From positions 1 through 64,000 of the forward strand of contig JBBDLF010000019.1 of the NCBI GenBank assembly GCA_040879025.1: a DNA stretch of 64,000 nt. Direction: 5' to 3'. The position numbers were made by a program, and so were the translations under genes. The stretch is from JBBDLF01 sp040879025. Its GTDB lineage: Bacteria > Pseudomonadota > Gammaproteobacteria > Pseudomonadales > Pseudohongiellaceae. The notes below the pieces were generated by a model that worked only from the letters and a program-made list of their open reading frames with translations, was not told the DNA's origin and searched no databases. This document shows, piece by piece, positions 1 through 8,876 of this stretch; within the stretch, counting starts at the first letter, position 1; every line of letters starts with the position of its first letter.

Positions 1-854
1 GCTCCGGCCGTGAAACGGTCGGCGGGCGCTATATCTTCCACCATATGATCTGGAGCACCCAGGTAATGGATGAGGAAGGCAACCCGGTTCCAGGCGCACA
101 GATACCGTGGCCTGTTCACGAAGTAGGCCGTAATCCGGATATTTTCGACCCGGAAGGCGGCCGTTTGCTGAAAGCGGGTTCCCAGGTCGTCTCCAATTCG
201 GTACACCTGCACTCCAATGGCCGCGATACCGTCGGTCACCTGGAAATCGGCTTCCGTTTCCATCCCAGGGATTACAAACCGAAATACAGTCTCGCCCTGT
301 TCGGGCTGGGCAACGGCCTGGATATCAGTATTGCCGGTAATGAGAACGCGCAGGAGTTGCACGCCTACACGGTACTGAACAGCAATATCAAGATCATCAC
401 CTTCGAACCCCACCTGCACGCCCCCGGCGAACGCATGTGTCTGGAGGCCATCTGGGGCTATACGGTGGAAACCCTGTCCTGCGTGGGCTATGACCACAAC
501 TGGGTGCGAGGTTATGCGTTCGAGGATCATGCGCAACCGATATTGCCCAAAGGCGCTATCCTGCATATCGTCGGTTACATGAACAATACCGATACCAATC
601 CGAACGTGCCTGACCCCCGCAACTGGCAGGGTTCCGGTAACCGCTCGGTAACCAATATGTTCATCGACTTGGGATTGCGAGTCAGCCTCAGTGATGACCA
701 ATTCCACGAAGCCATGGCGGAACGGCGCGAAGAGCTGGACATGGGTCCCAATGACCACGTGATCGGCTGTCCGCTGTGTGGGGCCCCGCTGGTCTCGCCT
801 GTCGTCGAGGAGGACGAATCGGAAGCCAATGATCTGGCCGCGTCGGGGGGGTGA
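1..854 (+). CDS. PHM/DBH-like copper type II monooxygenase-fold protein, C-terminal part (5' end outside window)
   Basis: The reading frame is open from base 3 to the stop at 852-854, so the gene starts upstream of the window. The visible ~283 residues resemble the C-terminal half of the peptidylglycine/dopamine monooxygenase-like fold found in bacterial copper type II ascorbate-dependent-like proteins. There is a VHLHSNG strand, a PHLHAPGERMCLEAI segment, a YDHNWVRGYAF segment and a MNNTDTNPNVPDP segment, which fit the HMHxRGKRM, YDFNWQ and NSxxNPxNPDP signatures of that family. The HLH and HLHAPGERM histidines and Met are plausible copper ligands. A CPLC motif near the C-terminus could form a disulfide or bind metal. 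The AraC regulator follows 66 bp later on the same strand. The fold is fairly secure but the substrate is unknown. It could equally be a non-catalytic structural relative, because the N-terminal half is not visible. Confidence 0.6.
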   Translation, partial: SGRETVGGRYIFHHMIWSTQVMDEEGNPVPGAQIPWPVHEVGRNPDIFDPEGGRLLKAGSQVVSNSVHLHSNGRDTVGHLEIGFRFHPRDYKPKYSLALFGLGNGLDISIAGNENAQELHAYTVLNSNIKIITFEPHLHAPGERMCLEAIWGYTVETLSCVGYDHNWVRGYAFEDHAQPILPKGAILHIVGYMNNTDTNPNVPDPRNWQGSGNRSVTNMFIDLGLRVSLSDDQFHEAMAERREELDMGPNDHVIGCPLCGAPLVSPVVEEDESEANDLAASGG

Positions 855-920
855 CTTCAGCTATCTGACCCCGATTTTGGGGCTCCGTTTCGTTTTGAGG
901 TTGCGGGAGAGACCCACACC

Positions 921-2057
921 ATGTTTGCCTCATCTATGGACTGGGTGAATGACCTATCAGCCACCCTGGCTGTCTCACAGCTGTTCCTCCTGGGCAGCTT
1001 CTTCCTGGTTCATCACAGCCGGCGCTTTCTCAGTCTGTTAATGGTGGTTTTCAGCGGGTGTCTCTGCGCCTATTTGTTGCTGGTCATGTCGGTGAGTTTC
1101 CCCCCTTTGGTGACCTTCGCCCTCCTTCTGCTCGCCATAGCCACGCCGGCTGTACTGTGGCTGATAGCCAACGAGCTGTTTTTGGACAGTGGTAAAAGCC
1201 ACCCCCTGGCGTTGGGACTGATGGCGTTCTACATGCTGCTGCGCGGAGGGGGTACGCTACTTTATTCTTCTGACATGGCCCAGGCTAACCTCTGGTTTCT
1301 GGCAGTATTTGTTCTACCCCAATTGATCATGCTCGGTTTTGCGATCCATTCGGTTTATATCGCGTTCATCGGACGCAGTGATGATCTGGTGGAGGAACGC
1401 AGGCGTATCAGAGTGCCGTTTATCATCGGTATGGGCACCCTCATTGCGGTAATTCTGGGAAACGGGTTCTTCCTCTATCCCGGTCCACTGGCGGACCAGC
1501 TGAATTTTCTGTCGTTTTCCGGCCTGCCTGATTTCATGATTTCCCTGTACACATTTTTGATCACCTTTTTGTTTAACCTGACGATATTCAGACTGCATGG
1601 CGACGCGTTTGAATTAATCGTCGAGAGAAGTGAACAGACTGCCCGGAAACTGCAAACGGTTCCGCAGGCAAAGCGAACGGATCCGAAACTGGTTGAACGT
1701 GTGCTGCTAACGATGGAAACGGACCGCTACTATGCAAAAACCGGACTGACTTTCGGCGACCTTGCCGGCGCGGTGTCCATCCAGGAACATCATCTGCGCC
1801 GAATCATCAACAAACAGATGCATTACCGCAACTTCAATCAGTTTCTCAATCACTTTCGAATTCAGGACGCCTGCGAGCGCCTTAAAACCACGGACGAATC
1901 AATTGCCAATATCGCCATGGATGTTGGATATGCCTCCTTATCCTCGTTCAATAAGGCGTTCAAGGAGATTCACGGCATACCACCAAGAGCCTATCGCTCA
2001 CTGGCCCAGGCCGGCGTCTCACCACTCTCCGCCCAGGTCTCCAGGGAAAACCGATGA
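921..2057 (+). CDS. Membrane-anchored AraC-family transcriptional regulator (N-terminal 7-TM-like region)
   Basis: A 378-residue protein. Roughly residues 5-215 form about seven hydrophobic helices. Residues ~270-370 carry an AraC-type double helix-turn-helix, including EHHLRRIINKQM in the first HTH and the classical IANIAMDVGYASLSSFNKAF and GIPPRAYR signature of the second. A purine-rich GGGAGAGA lies 6-13 bp before the ATG. The architecture implies that a membrane sensor domain controls a cytoplasmic or membrane-tethered DNA-binding domain. The TonB-dependent receptor begins 232 bp downstream on the same strand, and an 18-bp inverted repeat lies in that gap. It is therefore inferred that this regulator controls the receptor and the following TonB-like gene. 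The ligand is unknown. Confidence 0.85.
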   Translation: MFASSMDWVNDLSATLAVSQLFLLGSFFLVHHSRRFLSLLMVVFSGCLCAYLLLVMSVSFPPLVTFALLLLAIATPAVLWLIANELFLDSGKSHPLALGLMAFYMLLRGGGTLLYSSDMAQANLWFLAVFVLPQLIMLGFAIHSVYIAFIGRSDDLVEERRRIRVPFIIGMGTLIAVILGNGFFLYPGPLADQLNFLSFSGLPDFMISLYTFLITFLFNLTIFRLHGDAFELIVERSEQTARKLQTVPQAKRTDPKLVERVLLTMETDRYYAKTGLTFGDLAGAVSIQEHHLRRIINKQMHYRNFNQFLNHFRIQDACERLKTTDESIANIAMDVGYASLSSFNKAFKEIHGIPPRAYRSLAQAGVSPLSAQVSRENR

Positions 2058-2149
2058 CTTGTACCGTTAAGTTCGTCCCTGTTCTTGCGAACACGCTTCA
2101 TCACATTTTTTCTATGTAGAACGTTCTGACCACGCCTACGTCGCCTTCT

Positions 2150-2187
2150 ACAATTTGTAACAATTGTGGCAGGCAACTTCTTATAAA
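2150..2187 (+). promoter_or_regulatory. Candidate operator/promoter upstream of the TonB-dependent receptor
   Basis: A perfect 6+6 bp inverted repeat, ACAATT-N6-AATTGT, occupies 2150-2167. A TATAAA hexamer at 2182-2187 could be a -10 element. No good -35 is seen at 17 bp, which would fit an activator-dependent promoter. The site lies between the AraC-type regulator and the receptor gene. The assignment is tentative. Confidence 0.3.
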
Positions 2188-2289
2188 CTTTGCCTCACCA
2201 AATCAAATAACCGGAAAATCTCAGGAAACAGGGCTATTCGCCGATAGTTTTCTTCCCGTAGGACCAATTCGAACCAAAACGAGCTTTCT

Positions 2290-4449
2290 ATGAAGACACG
2301 ACGAACCCTATCCCGATTGGCCGCAGTACCCCTGGTTGCCAGCATGGCGTTTAATGTCTGGGCCCAGGATTCCACCGCGAGCGATTCCACCGTGGTTTAT
2401 CCCGCTTCCTATTTCACTGAATACGCACCAATAACCGCCAAGGACATGTACGACCGAATCCCGGGGGTGGGTAACGTCACCGGCGGTGGCGGTGGTCCCG
2501 GCGGCGGTGGCGGCAATCCAGGCAGTGGCGGCCGCGGGCTTGGCGGCGGCGGGGGTGATCAGATACTGATCAATGGCAAGCGGACTGCGGGAAAGAACAA
2601 TGGAGCGAGTAGCATGCTCGACCGTATCTCATCCGGCCAGGTGGACTATATCGAGATCATTCGAGGGACGTCCGGCGACCTGGACGTACGGGGCAGCAAT
2701 CAGGTGGTTAATGTGGTGTTGTTCGACGAACTGTCCAGCAACAGCATCTCTTATGAAGTCAACATGGACCGCTACGCGGATCACGAAACACAGCCCGGCG
2801 GCTCGCTGTCATTCAGCGGACAAACCGACAACCTCAACTATGTAGTGAGCGGTTCAGCGGAACCGCGTTACGACCACCGGGTAAGCAAGGAAAACAGCAT
2901 ACTGGGCGATTTTTCCCCGAACGATGAAGTAAGGGAGGAGCGTATCAGGGAACAGACCAGTTACCAGGTTTCATCGAACCTGGATTACTCGATCAATGAA
3001 CAGAGCAGTGTCCGTTTCAACGCGCTGTACGGACAAAACGACAATCCCACCGATGTATTCCGCTGGACCACGGACCTCACCGTTACTCCGAACACACTGT
3101 TTCTGGAACGGGAAGATATCCCGGGTGAGCGGGACAATTGGGAAGTTGGCGGCGACTATGAATACCGGAGAACAAACGGCGATCGCTTCAAGATTTTATT
3201 TATAAGCAATGAGAATGATGACGCCAGTACCAGAGAGCGCTTTACTGTAGCCGATGACGGCTCGGAAACCAAGAACCTGTTCCTCGACAGCGCCAGCGTA
3301 AGCAATGAACGTATCGTCAGAGGTTCCTATACGATGGACCTGTTTACCGGTCAGAACCTGGAAATGGGCATTGAGCGCGCCCAGACCATTCTCGATTCGA
3401 ACCTGCGCCTGGGAATTGCCAGTAGCACCGGTGCGCCATCTCCGGCTCACGGCGGTCTGGTTCCGGTCGCTGTCAACAACGCCGACTCCAAAGTGGAGGA
3501 AATGCGCTATGAACCATTCGCGATCCACAATTGGCAGATCAATCCGCGCATGTCCCTGGAGAGCACACTGGTGTGGGAGACTTCGGAAATTACCCAGACA
3601 GGTGACCTGTATAACCAGAGGGATTTTCAGTTTCTGAAGCCGAAGGTGGATTACCGTTTTGATGTGACCAATACATTCCAATTACGTGCCAGCGCGGAAA
3701 AAAGCGTTCGCCAGTTGAGCTTCTCGGATTTTGTCGCCGCCAGCGACAATGACGACAATGACTCAAACACCCAGGCCGGCAACGCCAACCTCGAACCGGA
3801 GACGTACTTCAGCGCGAACCTGAACGCGGAGTATCGCCTGCCCAACGATGTCGGCGTGGTGGATGGCGGCGTGACGTACATGATGCACTACGACAAGATT
3901 GAGCGCATTGATGTGTCAAGAGGCGATACTATACTCTCCGCCAGCGGAAATATCGGTGACGGTGACATGTGGATTGCCCGATTGAACACCAGTATCCGTA
4001 TGAACATGATCGAAATGCCCAACCTGCTGGTCACTTCCAATCTGCAGGTTCGCGATTCCAAGATCAAGGATCCGTTCCTGGGTATTGACCGCCGTTTTAC
4101 CAACTATGAGAGAGGCAGGTTCCAATTGGGGTTCCGCCATGATGTGCCTCAATTCAACATGAATTACGGCCTGAGCTGGAACAATCGTTTCGATGGCAAC
4201 ATCAAGCGCTATGACATTGATGATGTCGAGATGACCGCGGGCGATCCCATGGTAAACGCGTTTGTTGAATTTATCGCTTTCGGCGGTACCACCTTCCGCT
4301 TCGATGCCAGAAACGCCACGGACAATCTTCAGTGCCGTGAGCGGCACCGATTTGTGGGACATATCAGCAATGGCATACTGGAAGAAATCGAGGATCAGTG
4401 CGGTGGCTCGGGCCGGGTGATGTCCCTGAAAATTAACGGTACTTTTTGA
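2290..4449 (+). CDS. TonB-dependent receptor with glycine-rich insertion in the plug domain
   Basis: The protein has 719 residues. A signal peptide of about 26 residues ends in VWAQ. It is followed by a plug domain (roughly residues 35-165) containing QILINGKR and YIEIIRGTSGDLDVRGSNQ, a typical plug signature. The rest is a beta-barrel rich in alternating aromatic and polar strands and ends in KINGTF with a terminal Phe, as in outer-membrane barrels. A ~30-residue, almost pure Gly/Pro/Asn tract (about residues 62-93, bases 2473-2563) interrupts the plug between MYDRIPGVG and the QILINGKR strand. No CarboxypepD_reg domain is seen at the N-terminus. The gene follows the AraC regulator and precedes a TonB-C domain protein, which suggests a dedicated uptake unit. 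The substrate is unknown and no siderophore-specific context is visible. Confidence 0.88.
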   Translation: MKTRRTLSRLAAVPLVASMAFNVWAQDSTASDSTVVYPASYFTEYAPITAKDMYDRIPGVGNVTGGGGGPGGGGGNPGSGGRGLGGGGGDQILINGKRTAGKNNGASSMLDRISSGQVDYIEIIRGTSGDLDVRGSNQVVNVVLFDELSSNSISYEVNMDRYADHETQPGGSLSFSGQTDNLNYVVSGSAEPRYDHRVSKENSILGDFSPNDEVREERIREQTSYQVSSNLDYSINEQSSVRFNALYGQNDNPTDVFRWTTDLTVTPNTLFLEREDIPGERDNWEVGGDYEYRRTNGDRFKILFISNENDDASTRERFTVADDGSETKNLFLDSASVSNERIVRGSYTMDLFTGQNLEMGIERAQTILDSNLRLGIASSTGAPSPAHGGLVPVAVNNADSKVEEMRYEPFAIHNWQINPRMSLESTLVWETSEITQTGDLYNQRDFQFLKPKVDYRFDVTNTFQLRASAEKSVRQLSFSDFVAASDNDDNDSNTQAGNANLEPETYFSANLNAEYRLPNDVGVVDGGVTYMMHYDKIERIDVSRGDTILSASGNIGDGDMWIARLNTSIRMNMIEMPNLLVTSNLQVRDSKIKDPFLGIDRRFTNYERGRFQLGFRHDVPQFNMNYGLSWNNRFDGNIKRYDIDDVEMTAGDPMVNAFVEFIAFGGTTFRFDARNATDNLQCRERHRFVGHISNGILEEIEDQCGGSGRVMSLKINGTF

Positions 4450-4512
4450 GAGTGCCGCCTGTGGCTCGTCGATATCAGTAGTGTTAAAGTAGCCTCATCC
4501 CTGAGGTGAAGC

Positions 4513-6015
4513 ATGCATTCGATGTTTTTTCTTTGCAAGCCCCCGGCCCCGGTGGTGCCTGGCCTCCGCGCCAGTATCCGGCCCGGTCTCTTCATGATCA
4601 TGGCATACTGTTTTGTCGGCGCCGCGCTGGGTCAAAGTCAGGCAACCACCGATACGGACGAGTCAATCGAGACCACGGTCGCCCTGCTTGATGAAGCCGG
4701 GCGATATGAACAGCAAATCTCCGCATTGCAACGGGAGGCCGGATTTTACGACCTGCAATTGATTGAGCCCATGCGGGCACTGGCGCAGGTGTATCTGAAA
4801 CTTGGCGACACGGAAGCCGCCAGGGACAGTTTTGAACAACAATTGCAGATTCAACGCATCAACCTTGGCCTTCACAGCGCCGAGCAGATATCTGCTGTGA
4901 ATTCCCTGCTCGATCTGGACGTGAATCAGAATCGCTGGCAGCAGGTGTACAACAACCTGGCCCATCTGGACTGGCTCTATGCCCGCACCGATGGGCTTGA
5001 TACGGAAGGGCGTCTACAAGGCATGCGGGACGTGGCGCAGCAACGCCTGCTGCTGACAGACCGTATTGACCCCGCGCATCGAGCCCGGCTGTTGCGGGAA
5101 CACGAAGCCGCCAGCAAAAAAAGACTTGAGCTTGCCCGCGAACATTACCCTGCCGACAGCGAATCGCTACTCGTTTCTGAATACGAAGCCGCCCTGGCCG
5201 ACCTGATGATTGCCCTGGCGATTTATGCGGAGGCGGATCTCGCTGAGGAATTAATGACGGGACAGGCAAACCGCCTGCGCCCTCCGCCGGACCTGAACCA
5301 GGAATTTACAAGTGTCGCCGAGCTGGAAGCCGTGTACGGCGCCAGGATGAACACGGTTTCGAATCAGGGCATGAGAGAATATGTGTCGCGCTACTACTCA
5401 CGCGTAGAGAGGTTGCTTGAGCGGTTTGCCGATCAGGGTGACACTGAAGCCGAGGCGATGACGCAGTTTTACCTCGGCGATGCCGTATTGATACGCCAAC
5501 AATACGAACGAACCGGCCGCAATACCGGTCAGGCGCGAGGAACTTTGAATGTGGGACCTGCCGCAAGCCACTATCGGGACGGCTGGAACCTGTTGCTCGA
5601 AGCGGGTATTGACCCCTCAACACTGGACCAGCACCTTGGCTGCCCGTCACTCATTCCGCTCGCCGAATTCCATTCACGCCTGGACAATGTGCCGCTCTGC
5701 GCTCCCCTCACAGGCGACGCTTCGTTCCAGCTTCCCGACTATCAGCCGGTTAGCGAAGTTCTGCCGAGCGTCATCAATACCGCTGTCGCGTCAAGCGACA
5801 CGGAATCCAATGCACCCAGTGTACTGCTTGAGTTTGAAATAGGTGCCAACGGACAGGCGACACGGGAGACGATTATTGAAATCAGTTCGGCCACCCGAGC
5901 GCAGCGCTCGCAGTTGAATGACCTGCTCGAGGAACTGCAGTTCCGGCCGGCGCTGAGGGATGGCCGGCTGGTGAGCGGCGAAACTTACCGCATGAAGATT
6001 ACCCTTACCCAATAA
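4513..6015 (+). CDS. TPR-like periplasmic protein with C-terminal TonB domain
   Basis: A 500-residue protein with an N-terminal hydrophobic segment (about residues 25-42) ending near ALGQ, so it is exported or anchored. Residues ~55-330 are helical with tetratricopeptide-like character (AQVYLKLGDTEAARDSFEQQL is a clear TPR motif). The last ~75 residues (VLLEFEIGANGQATRETII through FRPALRDGRLVSG to YRMKITLTQ) match the TonB C-terminal fold. There is no proline-rich periplasm-spanning linker as in classical TonB, so it may be a TonB-like partner or a periplasmic adaptor and not an ExbBD-driven transducer. TGAGG stands 6 bp before the ATG. It is 63 bp downstream of the receptor and is probably cotranscribed. 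Confidence 0.72.
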   Translation: MHSMFFLCKPPAPVVPGLRASIRPGLFMIMAYCFVGAALGQSQATTDTDESIETTVALLDEAGRYEQQISALQREAGFYDLQLIEPMRALAQVYLKLGDTEAARDSFEQQLQIQRINLGLHSAEQISAVNSLLDLDVNQNRWQQVYNNLAHLDWLYARTDGLDTEGRLQGMRDVAQQRLLLTDRIDPAHRARLLREHEAASKKRLELAREHYPADSESLLVSEYEAALADLMIALAIYAEADLAEELMTGQANRLRPPPDLNQEFTSVAELEAVYGARMNTVSNQGMREYVSRYYSRVERLLERFADQGDTEAEAMTQFYLGDAVLIRQQYERTGRNTGQARGTLNVGPAASHYRDGWNLLLEAGIDPSTLDQHLGCPSLIPLAEFHSRLDNVPLCAPLTGDASFQLPDYQPVSEVLPSVINTAVASSDTESNAPSVLLEFEIGANGQATRETIIEISSATRAQRSQLNDLLEELQFRPALRDGRLVSGETYRMKITLTQ

Positions 6016-6025
6016 TCGCAGTACG

Positions 6026-6871
6026 TTATTGCCCGGCCTGTTCCAGTTCCTGTTCCAGTTTCTCTTCGGCATCCGCCAGCAGCCCTTCCAGCCACCACTG
6101 GAATCCCTGCCGATCAACAAACGGGTGAGGATCGCCTTCCTGCCGGTCCGGGAGCATTTCGGCGCGCTCGAACACGCTGCCTGAACCGGCATGGTTGGGG
6201 ATATTTACCTCTATTTCCGGGGAAGCCATCAGACGTTTCACGCTGTCAATATAACCCTGGGTCCGCTCGACGCCACTGAAATTCAGACCCACGCCGCCGA
6301 ACATAAAGGCCGTATGAGGGTAGCCGTTGTCATAGACGGTAAACAGGGTAGATAACACACCCGGTGTATGGCCCGGGGTTTTGTAAAATGTCAGCCGTGT
6401 TCTACCAAGATTGAGCGTATCACCGTCACCCGCGGTCAGGTGCCTGACCGGTTTAGGGTAGTCCTGGTATACCGCGTCCTGTTCGGTCATCGCCCAGTCT
6501 TCTTCCGTCATCATGACAATGGCGCCAAATTCATCCTGCAGGCGACGGGCACCGCCAACGTGATCGAAATGGGCATGGGTTATCACCGCGTAACGGATAT
6601 CATTGGGGTCCATCCCCAGTTGGCGAATACTGTCGATTGCGATGTCCGTGAGATCGCCGTACAGGGAGTCGAAAAGAATCAGCCCCTGGTCTGTTTCCAA
6701 TACCCAGGCCGCTACCCACCTTGCGCCGACATAATAAAGATTGTCGAAGACCTGGAATGGCTCCACCCGCTGGGCGGCGGGATCATCCCGCGGATTGACT
6801 TCATCCTGGGCGTGAATGACGTTGAAGAAGGGGAGTGATGCGACTAACAACAGGGCTTTTATCGATTTCAT
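6026..6871 (-). CDS. Secreted metallo-beta-lactamase-fold hydrolase
   Basis: The start was set at 6871 because the protein then opens with a signal peptide (MKSIKALLLVASLPFFNVI, cleavage after HAQ). An in-frame extension to 7015 would put an unrelated tail in front of it. The 281-residue product has the zinc motif HAHFDHVGG at about residues 110-118, a TPGHTPG strand carrying the next zinc histidine, and a C-terminal IPNHAGSG histidine. These are ligands of the MBL superfamily, resembling subclass B3-like enzymes. The family hydrolyses beta-lactams, lactones, thioesters and other substrates, so the substrate cannot be told. It is divergent from the dienelactone hydrolase gene and ends 11 bp from the convergent TonB-like gene. 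Confidence 0.82.
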   Translation of the reverse strand: MKSIKALLLVASLPFFNVIHAQDEVNPRDDPAAQRVEPFQVFDNLYYVGARWVAAWVLETDQGLILFDSLYGDLTDIAIDSIRQLGMDPNDIRYAVITHAHFDHVGGARRLQDEFGAIVMMTEEDWAMTEQDAVYQDYPKPVRHLTAGDGDTLNLGRTRLTFYKTPGHTPGVLSTLFTVYDNGYPHTAFMFGGVGLNFSGVERTQGYIDSVKRLMASPEIEVNIPNHAGSGSVFERAEMLPDRQEGDPHPFVDRQGFQWWLEGLLADAEEKLEQELEQAGQ

Positions 6872-6894
6872 TGCGTACGCTTGCTCTGGCTGGA

Positions 6895-6923
6895 TTAGTT
6901 GAATGAGTATAAGGGAGTATACT
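6895..6923 (+). promoter_or_regulatory. Possible sigma70 promoter for the dienelactone hydrolase gene
   Basis: TTAGTT at 6895-6900 and TATACT at 6918-6923 are separated by 17 bp in the divergent intergenic region. The -10 is close to consensus and the -35 is weak. Two copies of GAGTATA (6904-6910 and 6915-6921) overlap the spacer and the -10 and could bind a regulator. Confidence 0.3.
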
Positions 6924-7041
6924 ATTGCTCCACGACTATACAAATCCACGGCTGCGGGGAGGCCGAATCGAATTCGAGCCGAAACCGGCAGGCCGCGGAG
7001 ACACAAGTCAGGCATTTATTCCAAATAACAGGAGAACTCCG

Positions 7042-7917
7042 ATGTGCGATGATCACACCCTGGCAGATAACGAGAAATACTTTAAAAGGGCGGGTATGTC
7101 CCGTCGACAATTCAACAAGCTGGGTGCGGGCGCCGCGCTGGCGATGCTGTTACCCCCGGTTGCCAACGCCCAGTCGGTGGCAGAGAGCGATGTCAATGTC
7201 CAAACCCCTGACGGCACGGCTGACTGCTATTTCGTCCGGCCTTCCAGCGGAACACATCCAGGTGTCATCATATGGCCGGATATTCTGGGCCTGCGGCCCG
7301 CCTTTCGGATGATGGGAAGGCGGCTGGCAGAATCAGGGTACTCTGTACTGGTCGTTAATCCGTTCTATCGCAGCGCAACCTCACCGGTGGTTCCGGAAGG
7401 CGCCACGTTCGGCGATCCCGACATTCGCGGTATCGTATTGCCCATGGCCGGTCAGCTCTCCGCCGATACGCACTTCACCGATGCCCGCGCGTTTGTCAGC
7501 TTTCTGGACCAGCAAAGCGCAGTGGATACCGGCCGCGGAATCGGCACAATGGGCTATTGCATGGGCGGACCTATCGTGATGCGTACCGCGGCCGCGGTGC
7601 CTGATCGCATCGGTGCCGCTGCTTCCTTCCATGGCGGCGGGCTGGTGACTGATGCCGACAACAGCCCCCATTTGCTGATACCCACGATGCAGGCTCACTT
7701 TCTCATCGCCATCGCCGCCAATGACGATGAAAATGATCCGGAAGCGAAAAACGTGTTACGCCGCAGCTACGACGCCGCCGGTCTGCCCGCTGAAATTGAG
7801 GTTTATGAAGGCGCGATGCATGGCTGGTGTCCGCCGGACTCCGCGGTGTATCACGAAGCACAGGCGGAACGCGCCTGGAGCCGATTGCTGAACCTGTTTG
7901 AAACCGCCTTGGCCTGA
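7042..7917 (+). CDS. Tat-exported dienelactone hydrolase family protein
   Basis: The start at 7042 is supported by GGAG seven bases upstream. The 291-residue protein carries a twin-arginine signal MSRRQFNKLGAGAALAMLL ending near ANAQ. The alpha/beta-hydrolase core has the nucleophile elbow GYCMGG, in which Cys replaces Ser as in carboxymethylenebutenolidase. A C-terminal histidine lies in YEGAMHGWCPPD, and an acidic residue in IAANDDEND probably completes the triad. Family members hydrolyse dienelactones and related esters. Export through Tat is unusual for the classical cytoplasmic enzyme but common in environmental gammaproteobacteria. It converges on the esterase gene downstream, with 16 bp between the stops. 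Confidence 0.85.
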   Translation: MCDDHTLADNEKYFKRAGMSRRQFNKLGAGAALAMLLPPVANAQSVAESDVNVQTPDGTADCYFVRPSSGTHPGVIIWPDILGLRPAFRMMGRRLAESGYSVLVVNPFYRSATSPVVPEGATFGDPDIRGIVLPMAGQLSADTHFTDARAFVSFLDQQSAVDTGRGIGTMGYCMGGPIVMRTAAAVPDRIGAAASFHGGGLVTDADNSPHLLIPTMQAHFLIAIAANDDENDPEAKNVLRRSYDAAGLPAEIEVYEGAMHGWCPPDSAVYHEAQAERAWSRLLNLFETALA

Positions 7918-7933
7918 TGACCGGCGCGGTTTT

Positions 7934-8824
7934 TCACAGCCCCGCTTCCCCCAGGAACGCCTCGACCGTTTCGTAGATCCGGCGTCGCTCCGCAGCGCTG
8001 AAACGGCCGTGGCCGCCGCCGGGAATGGTCAGAAGCTGATTCTGTACCGCTGTCTGTTGAAGCGCCTCATGCAGCGCCACTCCTTCCGCGTAGGGAACGA
8101 TGGTATCCGCGTCGCCCTGGATGGTGAGAATGGGAGGCAGGTTGTTGTTCACATAATTCAGCGGTGACAGGCGCTCGGCCAGTGCCAGCGCCTGATTTCG
8201 CTCCATGTCGCCGAACCAGCGCGCCGCGGTTTCCGACCGGTTCGGACCGTCTATCACATCCGGCACATCGGTCACGCCGTACCAATTGACCACGGCGGCC
8301 ACTTCCGGCGTTTCCCCGGACGGGCAGGACGCATCGAAGCCGGCCTCATCCAGCATCGCCATCGACAATGCCAGGTGACCGCCCGCTGATTGACCGCTTG
8401 TTACAATACTGTCGACATCAATATTGAATCTTTCGGCATTGGCATGGATAAAGCGCAGCGCGCAGAAGCCGTCCACCGCGGCGGCCGGGGCCGGGGCCTC
8501 CCCACCCAATCGATAGCCTACGTTCACAACATTCCAGCCTTTCTCCAGCCACGGAATCAACGCCATGAGCTGGGTGTCCTTTGATCCGGCGACCCAAAAC
8601 CCGCCATGGAAAAATACCAGTGTGGGCTGCGGTGATTCCACATCACGTCGGGAATAGACATCCATCAACAGCTCAACACCGTTTTCCGAGGGATAGGAAA
8701 CATCAGGAAGATATTGATACTGCGTCTCGACTTCAGCGGCCCAGATCGCGGTGGGCGAAAGCTGCGCCACGGCATGCAGGGAAAAGAGTGACAACACCAG
8801 GGTCAGCAGGGTTTTTATCGGCAC
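7934..8824 (-). CDS. Secreted alpha/beta-hydrolase (BD-FAE/carboxylesterase-like)
   Basis: A GTG start at 8824 is preferred. It has AAGGAA nine bases upstream and places a signal peptide (VPIKTLLTLVLSLFSLHAVAQ region) at the N-terminus. An ATG at 8890 would overlap the upstream CoA-transferase by 14 bp and add 22 unrelated residues. The ~296-residue product has an oxyanion HGGFW motif, nucleophile elbow GQSAGG, acid in IQGDADTIVPY and a histidine in GGGHGRF, a complete Ser-Asp-His triad of the alpha/beta-hydrolase-3 (HSL/esterase) type. It follows the CoA-transferase on the same strand and is probably cotranscribed. The natural ester substrate is unknown. Confidence 0.82.
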   Translation of the reverse strand: MPIKTLLTLVLSLFSLHAVAQLSPTAIWAAEVETQYQYLPDVSYPSENGVELLMDVYSRRDVESPQPTLVFFHGGFWVAGSKDTQLMALIPWLEKGWNVVNVGYRLGGEAPAPAAAVDGFCALRFIHANAERFNIDVDSIVTSGQSAGGHLALSMAMLDEAGFDASCPSGETPEVAAVVNWYGVTDVPDVIDGPNRSETAARWFGDMERNQALALAERLSPLNYVNNNLPPILTIQGDADTIVPYAEGVALHEALQQTAVQNQLLTIPGGGHGRFSAAERRRIYETVEAFLGEAGL

Positions 8825-8876
8825 GGTGACAATTCCTTCGGGTAGTGAATTTCTAACAGCATAACGGGGATGGCGT

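Noticed and set aside
881..895. CCCC-GATTTT-GGGG hairpin after the first gene as a terminator
   Set aside because: The real pairing is only 4-5 bp and no T-run follows directly.
6904..6921. GAGTATA direct repeat as a defined operator
   Set aside because: Only two 7-bp copies, overlapping a weak promoter. Kept only as a remark in the promoter entry.
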